A DNA stretch of 64,000 nt, from assembly GCA_017305935.1 (NCBI GenBank), contig JAFKJU010000026.1:1-64000 (forward strand), given 5' to 3'. This DNA comes from Hyphomicrobiales bacterium. Lineage in GTDB: Bacteria > Pseudomonadota > Alphaproteobacteria > Rhizobiales > Rhizobiaceae. Positions within the stretch are counted from its first letter, which is position 1. Every line of letters begins with the position of its first letter. The notes below the pieces were generated by a model that saw only the letters and a list, made by a program, of their open reading frames with translations, made no database searches and was not told where the DNA came from. This document shows, in pieces, positions 7,948 through 17,721 of the stretch. A program made the translations under genes and the position numbers.

Positions 7948-8621
7948 TCGACTTGCAGGGCTTTGGTGACCAAATTGCCGTCGGCGCAATGACAACGTTC
8001 CGGATTGCAATGGCCAGCTTGGTGCTTGGGATCGGCGTCGGCCTTTTGGGGGCAACGGCAAAGCTTAGCCAGTTCCAGGTGCTGCGGCGGCTGGCGAATG
8101 CCTATACGACGATCATTCGCGGCGTTCCCGAACTTCTCATCATACTTATCCTCTACTTCGGCGGCACGGTCGCCTTGACGGCGCTTTTCGGTCGTTACGT
8201 AGAGGTTGATGCGTTCGCGGCGGGCGTTTTTTCGCTGACCATTGTCTTCGGCGCATATGCAGCCGAGGTGTTCCGAGCTGCAATTCAAGCTGTGCCCACC
8301 GGCCAGATCGAGGCCGCTCAAGCTCTCGGGCTGTCCAAGGCGCTCACTTGGCGCCTTGTTGTCGTGCCGCAGATGTGGCGATACGCGCTGCCCGGACTTG
8401 GAAATCTTTGGCTCACATTGCTGAAGGACACGGCCCTCGTTTCCGTGGTCGGCCTGGAAGACGTGATGCGAAAGACCGGCGTAGCCGCCGGTTCAACCCA
8501 CACCCCCCTGACCTTCTATTCCATCGCCGCCAGCATCTATCTCTCCTTCACGTCGATCTCCCTGGTGTGCCTCACCCTTCTTGAGCGGCGCGCCAACCGC
8601 GGCGTCCGCATCGCAGAATGA
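7944..8621 (+). CDS. Amino-acid/opine ABC transporter permease (OccQ/HisQ type)
   Basis: A 225-residue inner-membrane protein with about five hydrophobic segments. It has the permease signature after IIRGVPELLIILILYFGG and the EAA loop QIEAAQALGLSKALTWRLVV, which docks on the ATPase. Start ATG at 7944 overlaps the ATPase stop in an ATGA. It forms the translocation channel with the following permease. It resembles HisQ/OccQ proteins of octopine, nopaline and arginine/histidine systems; the exact substrate cannot be read from a permease. Confidence 0.85.
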   Translation: MIDLQGFGDQIAVGAMTTFRIAMASLVLGIGVGLLGATAKLSQFQVLRRLANAYTTIIRGVPELLIILILYFGGTVALTALFGRYVEVDAFAAGVFSLTIVFGAYAAEVFRAAIQAVPTGQIEAAQALGLSKALTWRLVVVPQMWRYALPGLGNLWLTLLKDTALVSVVGLEDVMRKTGVAAGSTHTPLTFYSIAASIYLSFTSISLVCLTLLERRANRGVRIAE

Positions 8622-8631
8622 GGAAATATCC

Positions 8632-9390
8632 ATGAACTGGTATCTCATTGTTGAGGCCCTGCCGTTGCTCCTCGAGGGGGCTCTCCTCACGGTCAAGTTG
8701 ACTGCGACGTCCCTTGTGCTTGGACTTTTCATCGCATTGCCGCTTGCACTGCTGAGGGCATCACCTTCCCGGGCGCTCTCCCGTCCCATTCTTTTGTACA
8801 CGTTCGTGTTGCGCGGAACCCCGCTTCTTGTCCAGCTCTTCCTGATCTATTACGGTGCAAGCCAGGTCGAGTGGGTTCGCTCAAGCATCCTCTGGAGTAT
8901 CTTGAGGGAGCCATATTGGTGCGCCCTCATCGCCTTCTCATTGAACAATGCCGCATACACGACGGAAATCCTCCGTGGAGGAATTCGTGCAGTGCCATCA
9001 GGCGAAATCGAGGCTGCGAAGGCCCTCGGCATGTCCTACGCGCTGCGAACGCGTCGGATCGTCCTACCGACAGCGTTCCGTCTTTCGCTTCCGACCTACG
9101 CCAACGAGATAGTGTTGATGCTGAAGGCGAGTTCTCTCGCCAGCACGATCACCCTCATGGAACTGACAGGCACTGCCCGCAAGATCGTCGCTCAGACCTT
9201 CTCGCCATACGAGGTCTTCATTTCCGCAGCGTTGATCTATCTCGGCATCACCTTTGTGGTCGTTCACGTAGTTGAACGCGTGGAGCGGCATGTCACAAGA
9301 CACCTGCGGCGCGTTGAGTTTCAGAACGACTACGACGAGCAAGCGCGCGATATGACGCAGATCCCGGCGCTTGAGCAGGTGGCACGATGA
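8632..9390 (+). CDS. Amino-acid/opine ABC transporter permease (OccM/HisM type)
   Basis: A 252-residue permease from the ATG at 8632, preceded by GAGGAA, 10 nt after the upstream gene. About five membrane segments are visible, with FVLRGTPLLVQLFLIYYG and the EAA loop EIEAAKALGMSYALRTRRIV. It pairs with the 7944 product. The last 35 residues are charged and cytoplasmic. It overlaps the racemase-like gene by 4 nt, showing that the enzyme belongs to the same translated unit. Confidence 0.85.
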   Translation: MNWYLIVEALPLLLEGALLTVKLTATSLVLGLFIALPLALLRASPSRALSRPILLYTFVLRGTPLLVQLFLIYYGASQVEWVRSSILWSILREPYWCALIAFSLNNAAYTTEILRGGIRAVPSGEIEAAKALGMSYALRTRRIVLPTAFRLSLPTYANEIVLMLKASSLASTITLMELTGTARKIVAQTFSPYEVFISAALIYLGITFVVVHVVERVERHVTRHLRRVEFQNDYDEQARDMTQIPALEQVAR

Positions 9391-10538
9391 CCACTGTCAT
9401 GATCCCATCGCGCACTGTGCATGCGGACGTCATTGTGCGAGGAAGTTGGTACGAAATAGATCTTGGGGCCATCCGGAACAATTATCAACAGCTTCGCGCG
9501 CACCTATCACAAAACGTCAAGATCTATGCCTGCCTCAAACGGAACGGCTATGGCTGCGGCGCTGCGGCTGTCGCCGCCACATTAGCGGCCGAGGGTGCGG
9601 ACGGCTTTGCGGTCGCCTCGGTGAACGACGCCCTGTCCATTCGCAACATGGGCGTTGCGCTTCCTATCCTCCTCTATCCAGGCGCCATGCCGGCGGCGGG
9701 CCCAATAGTGGAGGCACTCGATCTGACGATCAGCATCTCGAGCATCGATGAACTGGAGCAATGGCGCGCCGCCATGACTCGGATTCGGGCCTTTATAAAA
9801 GTCGATCTTGGGTTCTTTCGCGCTGGCGCTACACCAATGGAGACCGAGCGGCTGCTCGCCGCGGCCTATATGCACGCAGACGTTCAGGTGGAAGGTGTCT
9901 ACGCGCACATGAGCGAGTTGCCCTCATCACGCCCCTCGGACGCCCTAGATCAACTCGCTCGCATGCAGGCGATTTTGGGCGCCGCGTCGTCCCGCGGCGT
10001 ACGGCCGTCGATCGCGATGATGTCAAGCACGGAAGGCGTTCTTAGACATCCGGATATGGACTTTGATGCCGTCGATCCAGGTGCATTGTTTGTTGGACTT
10101 CCAGATACGGATGAACCCGTCCGCCCGCTGTTATTGCGCCCCGCGCTAAAATCCATCTGCACGACACTGGTTGCGGTGAAGCGCCTTGATGGGTCGCTCG
10201 GTGCCGTGCCCGAAATCCCCGGTTTCAAAGTGGGCATGACACTCGGAGTGCTTGGGATGGGGTGGGGCGACGGACTGCCGCGAAGCGTTCCCAACGGCGC
10301 GGAAGCCATCGTCCGCGGACGACGAGCCCGCCTCCTGCCGCCGACCCATCTCGAGCATCTCCGCATCGACCTAACAGATGTGCCGGAGGCCCGCTTCGGC
10401 GATCAGGTCGTATTGCTCGGCGGCCAAGGCGATCAGAATATCACCCATGACGAAGTCGCGTCCCTCTGGGGGACGGACATGATCGGTCTCTATGGGGGCC
10501 TGCGCGACCACATCCCGAAGATTTACTTGAATCCATAG
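9387..10538 (+). CDS. Alanine-racemase-fold PLP enzyme lacking the catalytic Tyr
   Basis: A 383-residue protein of the alanine racemase fold. The PLP lysine lies in YACLKRNGYGCG (Lys51), corresponding to the family's AVVKANAYGHG. The barrel also shows FIKVDLGFFRAG (Lys138, Arg145) and MMSSTEG. In the C-terminal domain, where racemases have GYADG with the second catalytic base Tyr, this protein has GWGDG (Trp293), and the CMDQ motif is replaced by HLEH. The two-base racemase mechanism is therefore probably lost or altered. Its place between a permease and a binding protein suggests it acts on the imported amino acid or opine. It could be an altered amino-acid racemase, a lyase-like relative, or a regulatory homologue. 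Confidence 0.75.
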   Translation: MTTVMIPSRTVHADVIVRGSWYEIDLGAIRNNYQQLRAHLSQNVKIYACLKRNGYGCGAAAVAATLAAEGADGFAVASVNDALSIRNMGVALPILLYPGAMPAAGPIVEALDLTISISSIDELEQWRAAMTRIRAFIKVDLGFFRAGATPMETERLLAAAYMHADVQVEGVYAHMSELPSSRPSDALDQLARMQAILGAASSRGVRPSIAMMSSTEGVLRHPDMDFDAVDPGALFVGLPDTDEPVRPLLLRPALKSICTTLVAVKRLDGSLGAVPEIPGFKVGMTLGVLGMGWGDGLPRSVPNGAEAIVRGRRARLLPPTHLEHLRIDLTDVPEARFGDQVVLLGGQGDQNITHDEVASLWGTDMIGLYGGLRDHIPKIYLNP

Positions 10539-10560
10539 CAACTCAGAAAAGGGGAATTTC

Positions 10561-11400
10561 ATGATTGGTCTCCAAATGATGACGCACGTCCTTCTCATCA
10601 TCGCGACTGCCAGTCTGGCTCAGGCAGAGGATGGAAAAGCGATTAAGATCGCGACGGAAGGCGCGTTTCCGCCGTGGAACGCAATTGACACGTCGGGAAA
10701 GCCGATCGGCTTCGATATCGACGTCGGCACTGCATTGTGCGAGCGCGCGAAACTGAAGTGCGAGTTCGTCACCCAAGCTTGGGACGGAATTATTCCCGCC
10801 CTGAACGTAGGTAAGTATGACGCGATCATGGCCGGCATGTCGATCACCGAAAAGCGAAAGCAGGTAATCGCATTCTCGAATCCCTACGCGCTGACGTCGA
10901 ACTACTTCGTGGTCAATAAGGCCCTCAGGCTCCCCGTTGTAGACAACGAGGCCCAGCTCGATCTTTCCTCCCAAACCGAGGCGAACAAGCGCGCTCTGCA
11001 GACGCTGAAGGAAAACCTCAAGGGGAAGGCAATTGGCGTGCAGGGATCCACGAATGCCGAAGCGTTTATCAGAGAACACTTCGGCGACACGGTCGAAATT
11101 CGCACTTATGACAAGCAGGATAATCTCAACATGGATTTGGCCGCTGGCCGGCTCGATGGCGGATTGGCAGACTATTCCGTGTGGAAAGCATTCTTGGAAT
11201 CGAAATATGGCACTTCGGCGACGTTGTACGGACCCCGCATTTCGGGAGGACTCTTCGGTCCGGGTGTCGGGATCGGATTGCGGAAGGAAGATCGCTGGCT
11301 GGCTGACACGTTCAATGATGCTTTAAAGGCAATCACCGACGACGGCAGTCTGAAGCAGATGAGCCTTAAGTGGTTCGGAGCGGATTTGGTTTCGAAGTAG
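10561..11400 (+). CDS. Periplasmic amino-acid/opine-binding protein
   Basis: A 279-residue exported solute-binding protein of the LAO/HisJ/OccT/NocT family. The first 22 residues are a signal peptide ending in AQA. The mature part has IKIATEGAFPPWNAIDTSGK, then GFDIDVGTALCERAKLKCEF and DAIMAGMSITEKRKQVIAFS, the ligand-contact segments of the family, and GGLADYSVWKAF near the hinge. A GGGGAA ribosome-binding site precedes the ATG. It completes the uptake operon as the substrate receptor. The family binds basic amino acids (Arg, Lys, Orn, His) and opines such as octopine and nopaline; I cannot choose between them. Confidence 0.88.
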   Translation: MIGLQMMTHVLLIIATASLAQAEDGKAIKIATEGAFPPWNAIDTSGKPIGFDIDVGTALCERAKLKCEFVTQAWDGIIPALNVGKYDAIMAGMSITEKRKQVIAFSNPYALTSNYFVVNKALRLPVVDNEAQLDLSSQTEANKRALQTLKENLKGKAIGVQGSTNAEAFIREHFGDTVEIRTYDKQDNLNMDLAAGRLDGGLADYSVWKAFLESKYGTSATLYGPRISGGLFGPGVGIGLRKEDRWLADTFNDALKAITDDGSLKQMSLKWFGADLVSK

Positions 11401-11422
11401 ACGGACAAGGTTAAGCAGGAGA

Positions 11423-11448
11423 CCCGAGCGCTTGCGAAGGCGCTTGGG
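11423..11448 (+). terminator. Candidate terminator hairpin of the ABC operon
   Basis: CCCGAGCGC (11423-11431) pairs with GCGCTTGGG (11440-11448) over 9 bp including one G-T pair, with an 8-nt loop, 23 nt after the stop of the binding-protein gene. There is no following T-tract, so it may only assist termination or protect the 3' end. Confidence 0.45.
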
Positions 11449-11488
11449 CTCCGATGCCAGCCGAGATCAATCAGGTGAAACAAATCGA

Positions 11489-11520
11489 CAGGCGATTGCC
11501 TTGGATCTGGCCTTCGCCTG
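11489..11520. terminator. Hairpin between convergent operons
   Basis: CAGGCGA (11489-11495) and TCGCCTG (11514-11520) form a 7-bp stem just beyond the stop of the leftward virD4 gene (11526), facing the uptake operon. It could act in either direction; there is no clear T-tract. Confidence 0.35.
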
Positions 11521-11525
11521 AAGGA

Positions 11526-13643
11526 CTAGGCGTCGGAAAATACCGACGTGATCTCTTTTCTGACCTTTCTAGCGGCCCGCTTTTTTTCCGGATTGGTGTC
11601 GAACATGATCAATATCCTCTCAAGCGATTTATCTGCGTCGGCTTTTCGCGCTTCGCTCTTTCTTATCGCCAATTTAAAATCCGGCCCGCTGGACGCTGGA
11701 TTTGAACTTTGTGGTTTTTTGGCGGGCCGCAAGATAATAGAAGCACTGGTCAATGCATGAATTTGTGTCGGTCTACTCAACAGCGAATTCGTGAGCGTCG
11801 AGCCTTTCGCCGCAAACGTCCTTCCCGGTGTTGCCTTCGTGGGAGGCGGATTACCGCAGGGTAGATTGTCGTCGGACGTCACAGTTGTGAAACCGGTTGC
11901 GTCCGCGGAGACAAGCCGCGTTTGAGGTGAGTGGACTCGCAACCAAGCGCGCTTCAACAATGCCGAGTCAGCGTAGTAGAAATTTCGGACCCCAAGGATC
12001 GGCTGCTGATTGCGCAGCTTGATGATGCATCGGGTCTCGTTCATGGCGCCCAGCTCATCCGGCCGCATCAGCGGCCGCATCGTGGTCTTGTGGGATATGG
12101 TAGCCCCTTTTCGATCGAATAGCGTCACGCCGGTGGAGACCGCCTTGTCGACCGTCACCTCCTTCCGCTCGCCGAGCAACTGCGACACGTAGCGCTGATC
12201 TTCCGGGTCCTGCGCACCAAGGAAAATCTGGGCGCGGGCGGAGTTGACGAGGGTCTGCCGGCCTTCGCGGGTGTAAACGTTGTCGATCGACCGCAGCGAC
12301 TGGACGAAGAACCAGCAAGGTATGCCGTAGCCGCCGAGGACGGTGGCGACGGTCAAGGCGTTTTCCAGCTTGCCCAGGTTCTGGAATTCATCGAGCAGGA
12401 CGAGGACACGCCGCTCGCCGCGCTTCATCATGTTGCGTGACATGTAATCCATGAACTGGACCATCAGCACGTTGAAGATCGGCCCGATCGAGGCGATTTG
12501 CTGGATTCGGAAATCCAGATAGAGGCTCATGTTCTCGCGGCGCATCGCCCGAATGTCGAAGGTCGACCGCGCCGTCGCGCGCAGGATGCGGTTGTTCTTG
12601 AACGGCCGGACCGCCGCGGCAAGCGAACCATAGACGCCATCGAACTGCTTGCTGGCCATGACGGCGAAGCGGGCGAGGGTGGTATATGTGAAGGAGCTGA
12701 TCCAGGCGTCGCGAAGCTCCGGATTGGCGACCTCCTCCAGCCACGCGCGGAGTGGCTGATCGCCACCCTCGACGACATTGAGGACCGTGCCGAGATTTTT
12801 GTCCTTGTCGAGAATATCGGGGTTTTCTAATACCCAGGAGGTGACGCCGGCGAACAGCGCGCGGGCATCGGAGATCCAGTAGGCATCGCCCTTGGGCGTC
12901 GGCAGCAGCGCCGTCGCGATCGAGTTGATGTCGATATCGCGCTGATCGGGATCAATGGCGACAAAATCAAGCGCGTTATAGCATTCGGTGTCGCCGTTTT
13001 CGTCGACCGGCGAGAACCGCAGGACGCGCGAGAATTTCGAGCGATAGCCGGCGGTCGCCTCATATGTTTCACCACGCATGTCGAGCACGACAATGCTGTC
13101 GGGCCAGAGCAGGCAATTCGGCACGATCAGCGAAGCGCCCTTGCCCGAACGGGGCGGGCCAATGACGAAGCCTCCGACATCGTCGCCATCGATCCAGAGT
13201 TTCTTTCCGCCGAACAGCATGGGTTTCAGGAACCGTCGCCGGCCGGAGCCGCGCTGGGTGAAGCCGCCCGGAACCTTGATCAGGCGGCCGCCGATCCGCC
13301 CGACGAAAACGCCGCCGGTGCGCGTCAGGCCGAGCGCGCGGGCTTCCAGCGGGCCGAGAAATCGGGCGTCGGTCGATTTCTTCTTGCCCGTTATAGCGGC
13401 GACCAGCATGGCGCCGCCAGCGAACAGTCCAGCCGCGGCCGCTATCGCCGGCCGATGCCAATCGCCGGCGGCAAGATCGAGGCGTGCCGCCTTGTAGGAC
13501 GCCAGAATGTCGTCCTGGAGCGCCTGGAGCATCCAGGTCGAATTGTCGAAAGCGTAATAGAGGCCGGCATAGGCGAGCGAGCCGACGAACGCCGCGATGG
13601 CCGCGGCGATGACCAGCCCGAACAGAAGGATGGCCGGGTTCAT
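11526..13643 (-). CDS. virD4: Type IV coupling protein VirD4/TraG
   Basis: A 705-residue inner-membrane ATPase that brings the relaxosome to the secretion channel. Two hydrophobic segments lie at residues 1-30 and 66-86. Walker A GPPRSGKG is at 162-169 and Walker B VLVLLDEF at 413-420, followed by QNLGKL as in VirD4/TraG proteins. The C-terminal 100 residues are basic, of low complexity and not conserved. It overlaps virB11 by 4 nt (ATGA), so it is the last gene of the virB8-virD4 operon. Its linkage to the channel genes supports a conjugation rather than a pure effector role. No relaxase gene is in the window. Confidence 0.9.
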   Translation of the reverse strand: MNPAILLFGLVIAAAIAAFVGSLAYAGLYYAFDNSTWMLQALQDDILASYKAARLDLAAGDWHRPAIAAAAGLFAGGAMLVAAITGKKKSTDARFLGPLEARALGLTRTGGVFVGRIGGRLIKVPGGFTQRGSGRRRFLKPMLFGGKKLWIDGDDVGGFVIGPPRSGKGASLIVPNCLLWPDSIVVLDMRGETYEATAGYRSKFSRVLRFSPVDENGDTECYNALDFVAIDPDQRDIDINSIATALLPTPKGDAYWISDARALFAGVTSWVLENPDILDKDKNLGTVLNVVEGGDQPLRAWLEEVANPELRDAWISSFTYTTLARFAVMASKQFDGVYGSLAAAVRPFKNNRILRATARSTFDIRAMRRENMSLYLDFRIQQIASIGPIFNVLMVQFMDYMSRNMMKRGERRVLVLLDEFQNLGKLENALTVATVLGGYGIPCWFFVQSLRSIDNVYTREGRQTLVNSARAQIFLGAQDPEDQRYVSQLLGERKEVTVDKAVSTGVTLFDRKGATISHKTTMRPLMRPDELGAMNETRCIIKLRNQQPILGVRNFYYADSALLKRAWLRVHSPQTRLVSADATGFTTVTSDDNLPCGNPPPTKATPGRTFAAKGSTLTNSLLSRPTQIHALTSASIILRPAKKPQSSNPASSGPDFKLAIRKSEARKADADKSLERILIMFDTNPEKKRAARKVRKEITSVFSDA

Positions 13644-14638
13644 AGCGTGTCTCCCTTGGTGAAGACGATTTCCGAGACGACGCGGCGGCCGTCCGGAAGG
13701 CGCGCAAGCTGGACGACGACAGGGATAACCTCCTTCAGGTAGTCGATGATCTCCTGCTTCTCGAGCGCAACGCCGCTCTGCATAACCATCAGCGCCAGGC
13801 GGTCATAGGCCGAACGTGCCGAGTTGGCGTGGACCGTCGTCAGTGATCCCGGGTGGCCGGTGTTGATCGCCTGCAGGAAGGAAAACGCTTCGGCGCCGCG
13901 CAACTCGCCAAGCATCAACCGATCCGGCCGCATGCGCAGAGAGGCTTCCAACAATTCCTGCGGCGTCACCTTGGCGCGGCCCTGGTCGCCCTTCGAGGCA
14001 ATCAGGGCAACCGTGTTCGGCGTGATCGGCTTCAGCTCGCGGGTGTCCTCGATAGTGACGATACGCTCCTCATCCGGCACTTCTTTCAGGAGCGCGTTGA
14101 GAAAGGTGGTTTTGCCTGTTGAGGTGCCACCGGAGACGGCGATCGAGACCCGTGAGCGCACGGCCGTCCGAAGAAACAGCATGGCGTCGACATCGCCCTG
14201 CATCCTGGCGGCAAGCTCTTCCTCGGCCGCCGAAAGCGTCAGCTGGCGCCCGACCTTGGTGTCCTCGAAGGCACCGCGGTCCTTATAGACGTCTAGGCCG
14301 ATATCGTGGATCACCTGCTTGCGGATCGAGATCGCGCCACCGTCGGGTGCGGCCGGCGGCAGGACGCATTGGAAACGTTCGCCGGTCGGGAGCGATGCCG
14401 ACAGGATGGGATGCTCGTCGTTGACGACCTGGTTGGTGGAACCGGCGACGCGCTCGCTCAGCGTCCGTATCCATTCGGCGGAAAACTGCGGATCGACAAC
14501 CTGCTCCATGCCGCCGACGCCGAGCCGTTCGACGAACAGTTCGCCTGGCCGGTTCACCGAGATTTCGGAGACGCGCTCATCCGAGAGAAACGGCTTCAGC
14601 CGCTCCAGTGCTTTGTCGAGGAACGGAAACTGCTTCAT
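13640..14638 (-). CDS. virB11: Type IV secretion ATPase VirB11
   Basis: A 332-residue hexameric traffic ATPase of the VirB11/TrbB family, peripheral to the inner membrane. Walker A GGTSTGKTT is at residues 170-178; the Asp box follows as RIVTIEDTREL, then RPDRLMLGELRGAEAFSFLQ (Walker B) and INTGHPGSLTTVHANSA (His box). All are intact and the length is normal. It overlaps virB10 upstream and virD4 downstream by 4 nt each. It energises pilus assembly and substrate transfer together with VirB4 and VirD4. Confidence 0.92.
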   Translation of the reverse strand: MKQFPFLDKALERLKPFLSDERVSEISVNRPGELFVERLGVGGMEQVVDPQFSAEWIRTLSERVAGSTNQVVNDEHPILSASLPTGERFQCVLPPAAPDGGAISIRKQVIHDIGLDVYKDRGAFEDTKVGRQLTLSAAEEELAARMQGDVDAMLFLRTAVRSRVSIAVSGGTSTGKTTFLNALLKEVPDEERIVTIEDTRELKPITPNTVALIASKGDQGRAKVTPQELLEASLRMRPDRLMLGELRGAEAFSFLQAINTGHPGSLTTVHANSARSAYDRLALMVMQSGVALEKQEIIDYLKEVIPVVVQLARLPDGRRVVSEIVFTKGDTL

Positions 14639-16056
14639 TTGTAAACCGGGGCCACCGGATAGTAGGGCGTCGGATCGACATTGCGCCGGATTTGCCCACC
14701 GCGCTTCAGCCGCATCATCTCTTGCCGGACCGGGTCGGCGTAGAAGGCGGAAAAATCGAGGTCGCGGCGCAGATAGACGATGATCGACTCCCCTTGGGCG
14801 ACATAGATGGTCGGCGGAATCTTTGAGCTTTCCTTGAACGCCTCGTTGGCGATGTCCTGCAGGATGGCCGAGGACTTCTCGGCGGCGATCGAGCGGGCTT
14901 CGGCCGCCGTGCGGCTCGGCTCGGTGGTGATTGTCGTGACCGCGCCGGTGATCGGATCGACGGTCGAGATGGAGCGGGCGCTTTCCGTCGCGGTGTCGCC
15001 AAGCGCCGAGACATATTCCGCCGCGCCGCCGATCACCGACAACATGATCGCGGAGCCGAAACGCTCCCAGAAATGCGTGTCGATCTCGCCGGTCAGCCCG
15101 GCCCGGCCGAGCCGGTCCGCGCCGGGCGAGGCGATCTCGGCGGAGAGGCCGTCGGAGCGAATGACACGCGACCAGACGACGAAGATGCGTTTCTGCCCGC
15201 GCGCCAGGCCGGACTTGTATTCCCCGATCAGGCGGGAGCCCTTCGGAATGAGAATGCGAGCGCCATCGAGCGAGCGAACATCCTCGCGCACGACGGCGCG
15301 CACCATGCCCGGCAGATCGGTGTTGATCGCCGTCTCCAGGAATCCCCGGATCATCGTGCCCTGGGCGACGAGCGCGTCGGTCCGGTCGAAGCGTGTTGCC
15401 TTGACGACGCCGGCGGTCTGCTTTTCCGACTGGGCGAGGAAAGCCTTGTTGGCGTCGCTCTCCGCGCCGGGAACGGCGACGAGCTGGCCATCATCGGCGA
15501 TCGTTACCGACGGGTCGCCGGCCGCCAGGCTTTCGCGGCCGGAACCGTCGACGATGATCTGTTCCGAGCGCAGCCGTTCCCAGCGTGCCTTCTCCTCTTC
15601 CTCCCGGCGCTTCGCCTCCAGCGCGGCAAGCCTCGCATCCTCTTCGGCACGCCGGCGGGCCTCCTCCGCCCGAAGCCGCTCCTCTTCGGCGCGCCGACGC
15701 TCTTCCTCGATCTGGCGCAGCTTTTCCAGGTCATCGCCGGGGTTGACGGTGACGTCGACCGCGGCAGAGTCCACCGGCTTCTTTTCCTCGACCGGGATTT
15801 GCACGAGGTTCGGATCGGCCGCCTGTTTAACCGGCTCGTCAGGGAATTGGCGGATGCTGGTGTTGGATGTCTCGAAGGTCTCGCCGGTGCCTTCGGTGAG
15901 GTTGGAGGTTTGCGGGCCGGCCGGCCAGTTGACATAGGCGAGCACGCCAGCCCCGACGAGAAGCAGGACGGGAAGGGCGAGCTTTCCGAGACGCCCGTTG
16001 CGGTCGCTGGCGACGTTGCTTTGCCCGTCCAGATGTTCGAAATCGACTTTGCTCAT
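14635..16056 (-). CDS. virB10: Type IV secretion core-complex protein VirB10
   Basis: A 473-residue protein that spans inner and outer membranes in the core complex. A single transmembrane segment ([17 protein letters not shown]) is at about residues 26-43. The periplasmic linker, residues about 110-165, is a long Arg/Glu-rich coiled coil instead of the usual proline-rich stretch. The C-terminal beta-barrel domain is typical: [20 protein letters not shown], then [16 protein letters not shown], and [19 protein letters not shown] near the end. It is coupled to virB9 and virB11 by 4-nt overlaps. Confidence 0.92.
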   Translation of the reverse strand: MSKVDFEHLDGQSNVASDRNGRLGKLALPVLLLVGAGVLAYVNWPAGPQTSNLTEGTGETFETSNTSIRQFPDEPVKQAADPNLVQIPVEEKKPVDSAAVDVTVNPGDDLEKLRQIEEERRRAEEERLRAEEARRRAEEDARLAALEAKRREEEEKARWERLRSEQIIVDGSGRESLAAGDPSVTIADDGQLVAVPGAESDANKAFLAQSEKQTAGVVKATRFDRTDALVAQGTMIRGFLETAINTDLPGMVRAVVREDVRSLDGARILIPKGSRLIGEYKSGLARGQKRIFVVWSRVIRSDGLSAEIASPGADRLGRAGLTGEIDTHFWERFGSAIMLSVIGGAAEYVSALGDTATESARSISTVDPITGAVTTITTEPSRTAAEARSIAAEKSSAILQDIANEAFKESSKIPPTIYVAQGESIIVYLRRDLDFSAFYADPVRQEMMRLKRGGQIRRNVDPTPYYPVAPVYK

Positions 16057-16835
16057 CGCTGGCGCTCCTCTTTGCTGCCGAGACGCTTCGGCCCGTAGGC
16101 GTCCTCGATGAGATCGAAGGATTGGCGATTGGCCTGCCGGTTATAAAGGCACAGCCACTTGTCGCCGGCGCGCAGCGTGAACTGCGCCGCGATCTTGTCG
16201 ACCACCACGTATTTGCCCTGGGTGCGCAGGTTGACGAGCGATTCCTCGCGCTTGCCTTCGACGACGAAAATGGCCGGTATTTCGTCGGGGAACTCCAGAT
16301 ACATATGCGTGCCGTCGTCGAAGGCGACGCGCGGCTTCAGGCTGGTGTCGCCCTTGAACACATAATCGTAGTTCAGGCGGTTCGGATCGAGATCCTTGAG
16401 AAGCGGATCCTTGGCGCTCTCCTGCGCGGCGGCCAGCAGCCGGGCGTTGACGTCCTCGTCGGGAAACTTGAACCGCACCTGGAATGCGGCGCGCAGGTCT
16501 GCGGCGGCCGAGCCCTTCAGCAGCAGGGCATAGACGCGCTGGTTGGTGACGATGTTCACGTTGGTCTCTGCATTCTCGCGCAATGGCTTCACAAACAGGA
16601 TGCCGGAGCCTTTTTTCGGGACGATCGACCAGCCCACCGTATCGCCGGCCGAGATCGTCTCGATGACCTCCGAGCTGCCGAGCTGGATCATCGTCGAGAC
16701 GCCAAGCCCGGCCGGCACGGTGACGACGGCATTGTTGTTGAAGGTGATGTAGCGGATGCGCGGATCGGCGGCAGTCACGGGATTCGAAATGGCCAGCAGC
16801 GAGATGGCGGCGAGGGCAAGGAGAGATTTCCGCAT
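16053..16835 (-). CDS. virB9: Type IV secretion core-complex protein VirB9
   Basis: A 260-residue periplasmic protein with a Sec signal peptide of about 22 residues ending ...NPVTA. The N-terminal beta domain begins [19 protein letters not shown]. The C-terminal domain, which contacts VirB7 and VirB10, includes [20 protein letters not shown] followed by GTHMYLEFP, a hallmark of VirB9/TraO/TrwF proteins. It overlaps virB8 by 1 nt (TGATG) and virB10 by 4 nt. Normal length and no anomalies. Confidence 0.9.
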   Translation of the reverse strand: MRKSLLALAAISLLAISNPVTAADPRIRYITFNNNAVVTVPAGLGVSTMIQLGSSEVIETISAGDTVGWSIVPKKGSGILFVKPLRENAETNVNIVTNQRVYALLLKGSAAADLRAAFQVRFKFPDEDVNARLLAAAQESAKDPLLKDLDPNRLNYDYVFKGDTSLKPRVAFDDGTHMYLEFPDEIPAIFVVEGKREESLVNLRTQGKYVVVDKIAAQFTLRAGDKWLCLYNRQANRQSFDLIEDAYGPKRLGSKEERQR

Positions 16836-17569
16836 CAGCGTGCCGCCTTATCTGCCGGCAGCACTTCAGGCAGCGATTCCTGGTCGCGTCTGTATTCGAC
16901 GACTTGGAAACCAAGCGGATTGTCGAAGCGGTATTCGTTCTTCAGCGGCGCCGTCGTATAGCGGAAGCGGACCACCGAAACCCAGTGCTCACGGCGAAGC
17001 GTGTTGTCGCGCCGCGTTTCCGTCGAGAAGCGGACAGTTGCGGTCGAGGTGTTGAGGAACGACACCGATTTGATGGTCACCGCGATGCGGGTATCGCGGC
17101 CGAGCAGCTTATCCTTTGATTGCGGACTCGACGGCTCGTACTCGTGCCGCAGGTCCGTTGCGGCCTGGCCGGTCGAATAAAGCTGGGCGAGATCGTAATT
17201 GTCCTTCAGCGCCCGAGGGTCATAGGTCTCGCGCGCCCGGATATAGCGCACGATGTTCGCCGTCTTGATCGCGTCGTTTTCCGAAAGCTTGCTCTCATTC
17301 AGGGACCGGGCAACCTCGACGAAGCCGGTGGTCTTGTCGGCGATCACCACCACGGCCTCGAACTGCTTCAAGGGAACAAGGAGATTCAGGGCCGAGAGGC
17401 TGAGGAGTGTGGAGACGCCGGCGACGGTGGCGACGGTCCAGGCGATCTTACGCGAGCGGCGCTCCTTGCGATATAGCTCTGCCTCCCATGAGGCGCCGGC
17501 TTTCCAGTAGGCGGTGAGATCGATCGGCGGTGATTCAGGCGTGTTCGGTGTCGGCTCTGCGTTGCTCAT
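16835..17569 (-). CDS. virB8: Type IV secretion inner-membrane protein VirB8
   Basis: A 244-residue bitopic protein from the ATG at 17569 (MSNAEPTPN); an upstream in-frame start at 17641 would put the regulatory site at 17603 inside the gene and is rejected. One transmembrane segment lies at about residues 46-68 ([20 protein letters not shown]). The periplasmic domain has [20 protein letters not shown], then [18 protein letters not shown] and [20 protein letters not shown], as in VirB8/TraJ proteins. It is the first gene of the virB8-9-10-11-virD4 unit, with its own promoter-like site about 35 nt upstream. Confidence 0.9.
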   Translation of the reverse strand: MSNAEPTPNTPESPPIDLTAYWKAGASWEAELYRKERRSRKIAWTVATVAGVSTLLSLSALNLLVPLKQFEAVVVIADKTTGFVEVARSLNESKLSENDAIKTANIVRYIRARETYDPRALKDNYDLAQLYSTGQAATDLRHEYEPSSPQSKDKLLGRDTRIAVTIKSVSFLNTSTATVRFSTETRRDNTLRREHWVSVVRFRYTTAPLKNEYRFDNPLGFQVVEYRRDQESLPEVLPADKAAR

Positions 17570-17602
17570 GTGCGTATCCGGTAGATCGCCTTCGGAGGCG
17601 AT

Positions 17603-17617
17603 ATTAAGTATAATTAA
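17603..17617 (+). promoter_or_regulatory. Transfer-regulon site 1 (TTAAGTATAATTAA)
   Basis: ATTAAGTATAATTAA lies 34-48 nt upstream of virB8. The site is nearly palindromic (TTAA-N6-TTAA) and contains a -10-like hexamer on both strands (TATAAT on +, TATACT on -). It is one of six such sites in the window and would separate the virB8-virD4 operon from the upstream genes. Confidence 0.65.
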
Positions 17618-17721
17618 TGTCTCTGGCCGAGCGAACGCCAATACCGATCAAGTCGGTGCTGGGAACTGTCTACATAGCCTGGAACCTGAAGCTTAACGGC
17701 TCGACGCAGCCTTGAAGAGAC

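Noticed and set aside
14807-16098. Two long plus-strand frames opposite virB10
   Set aside because: Arg/Ser- or Asp/Gly-rich shadows of the Arg/Glu coiled-coil region of virB10; no family features.
17569-17641. Longer virB8 start at 17641
   Set aside because: It would place the conserved regulatory site inside the coding region, and the extra residues are not VirB8-like; ATG 17569 fits the family better.
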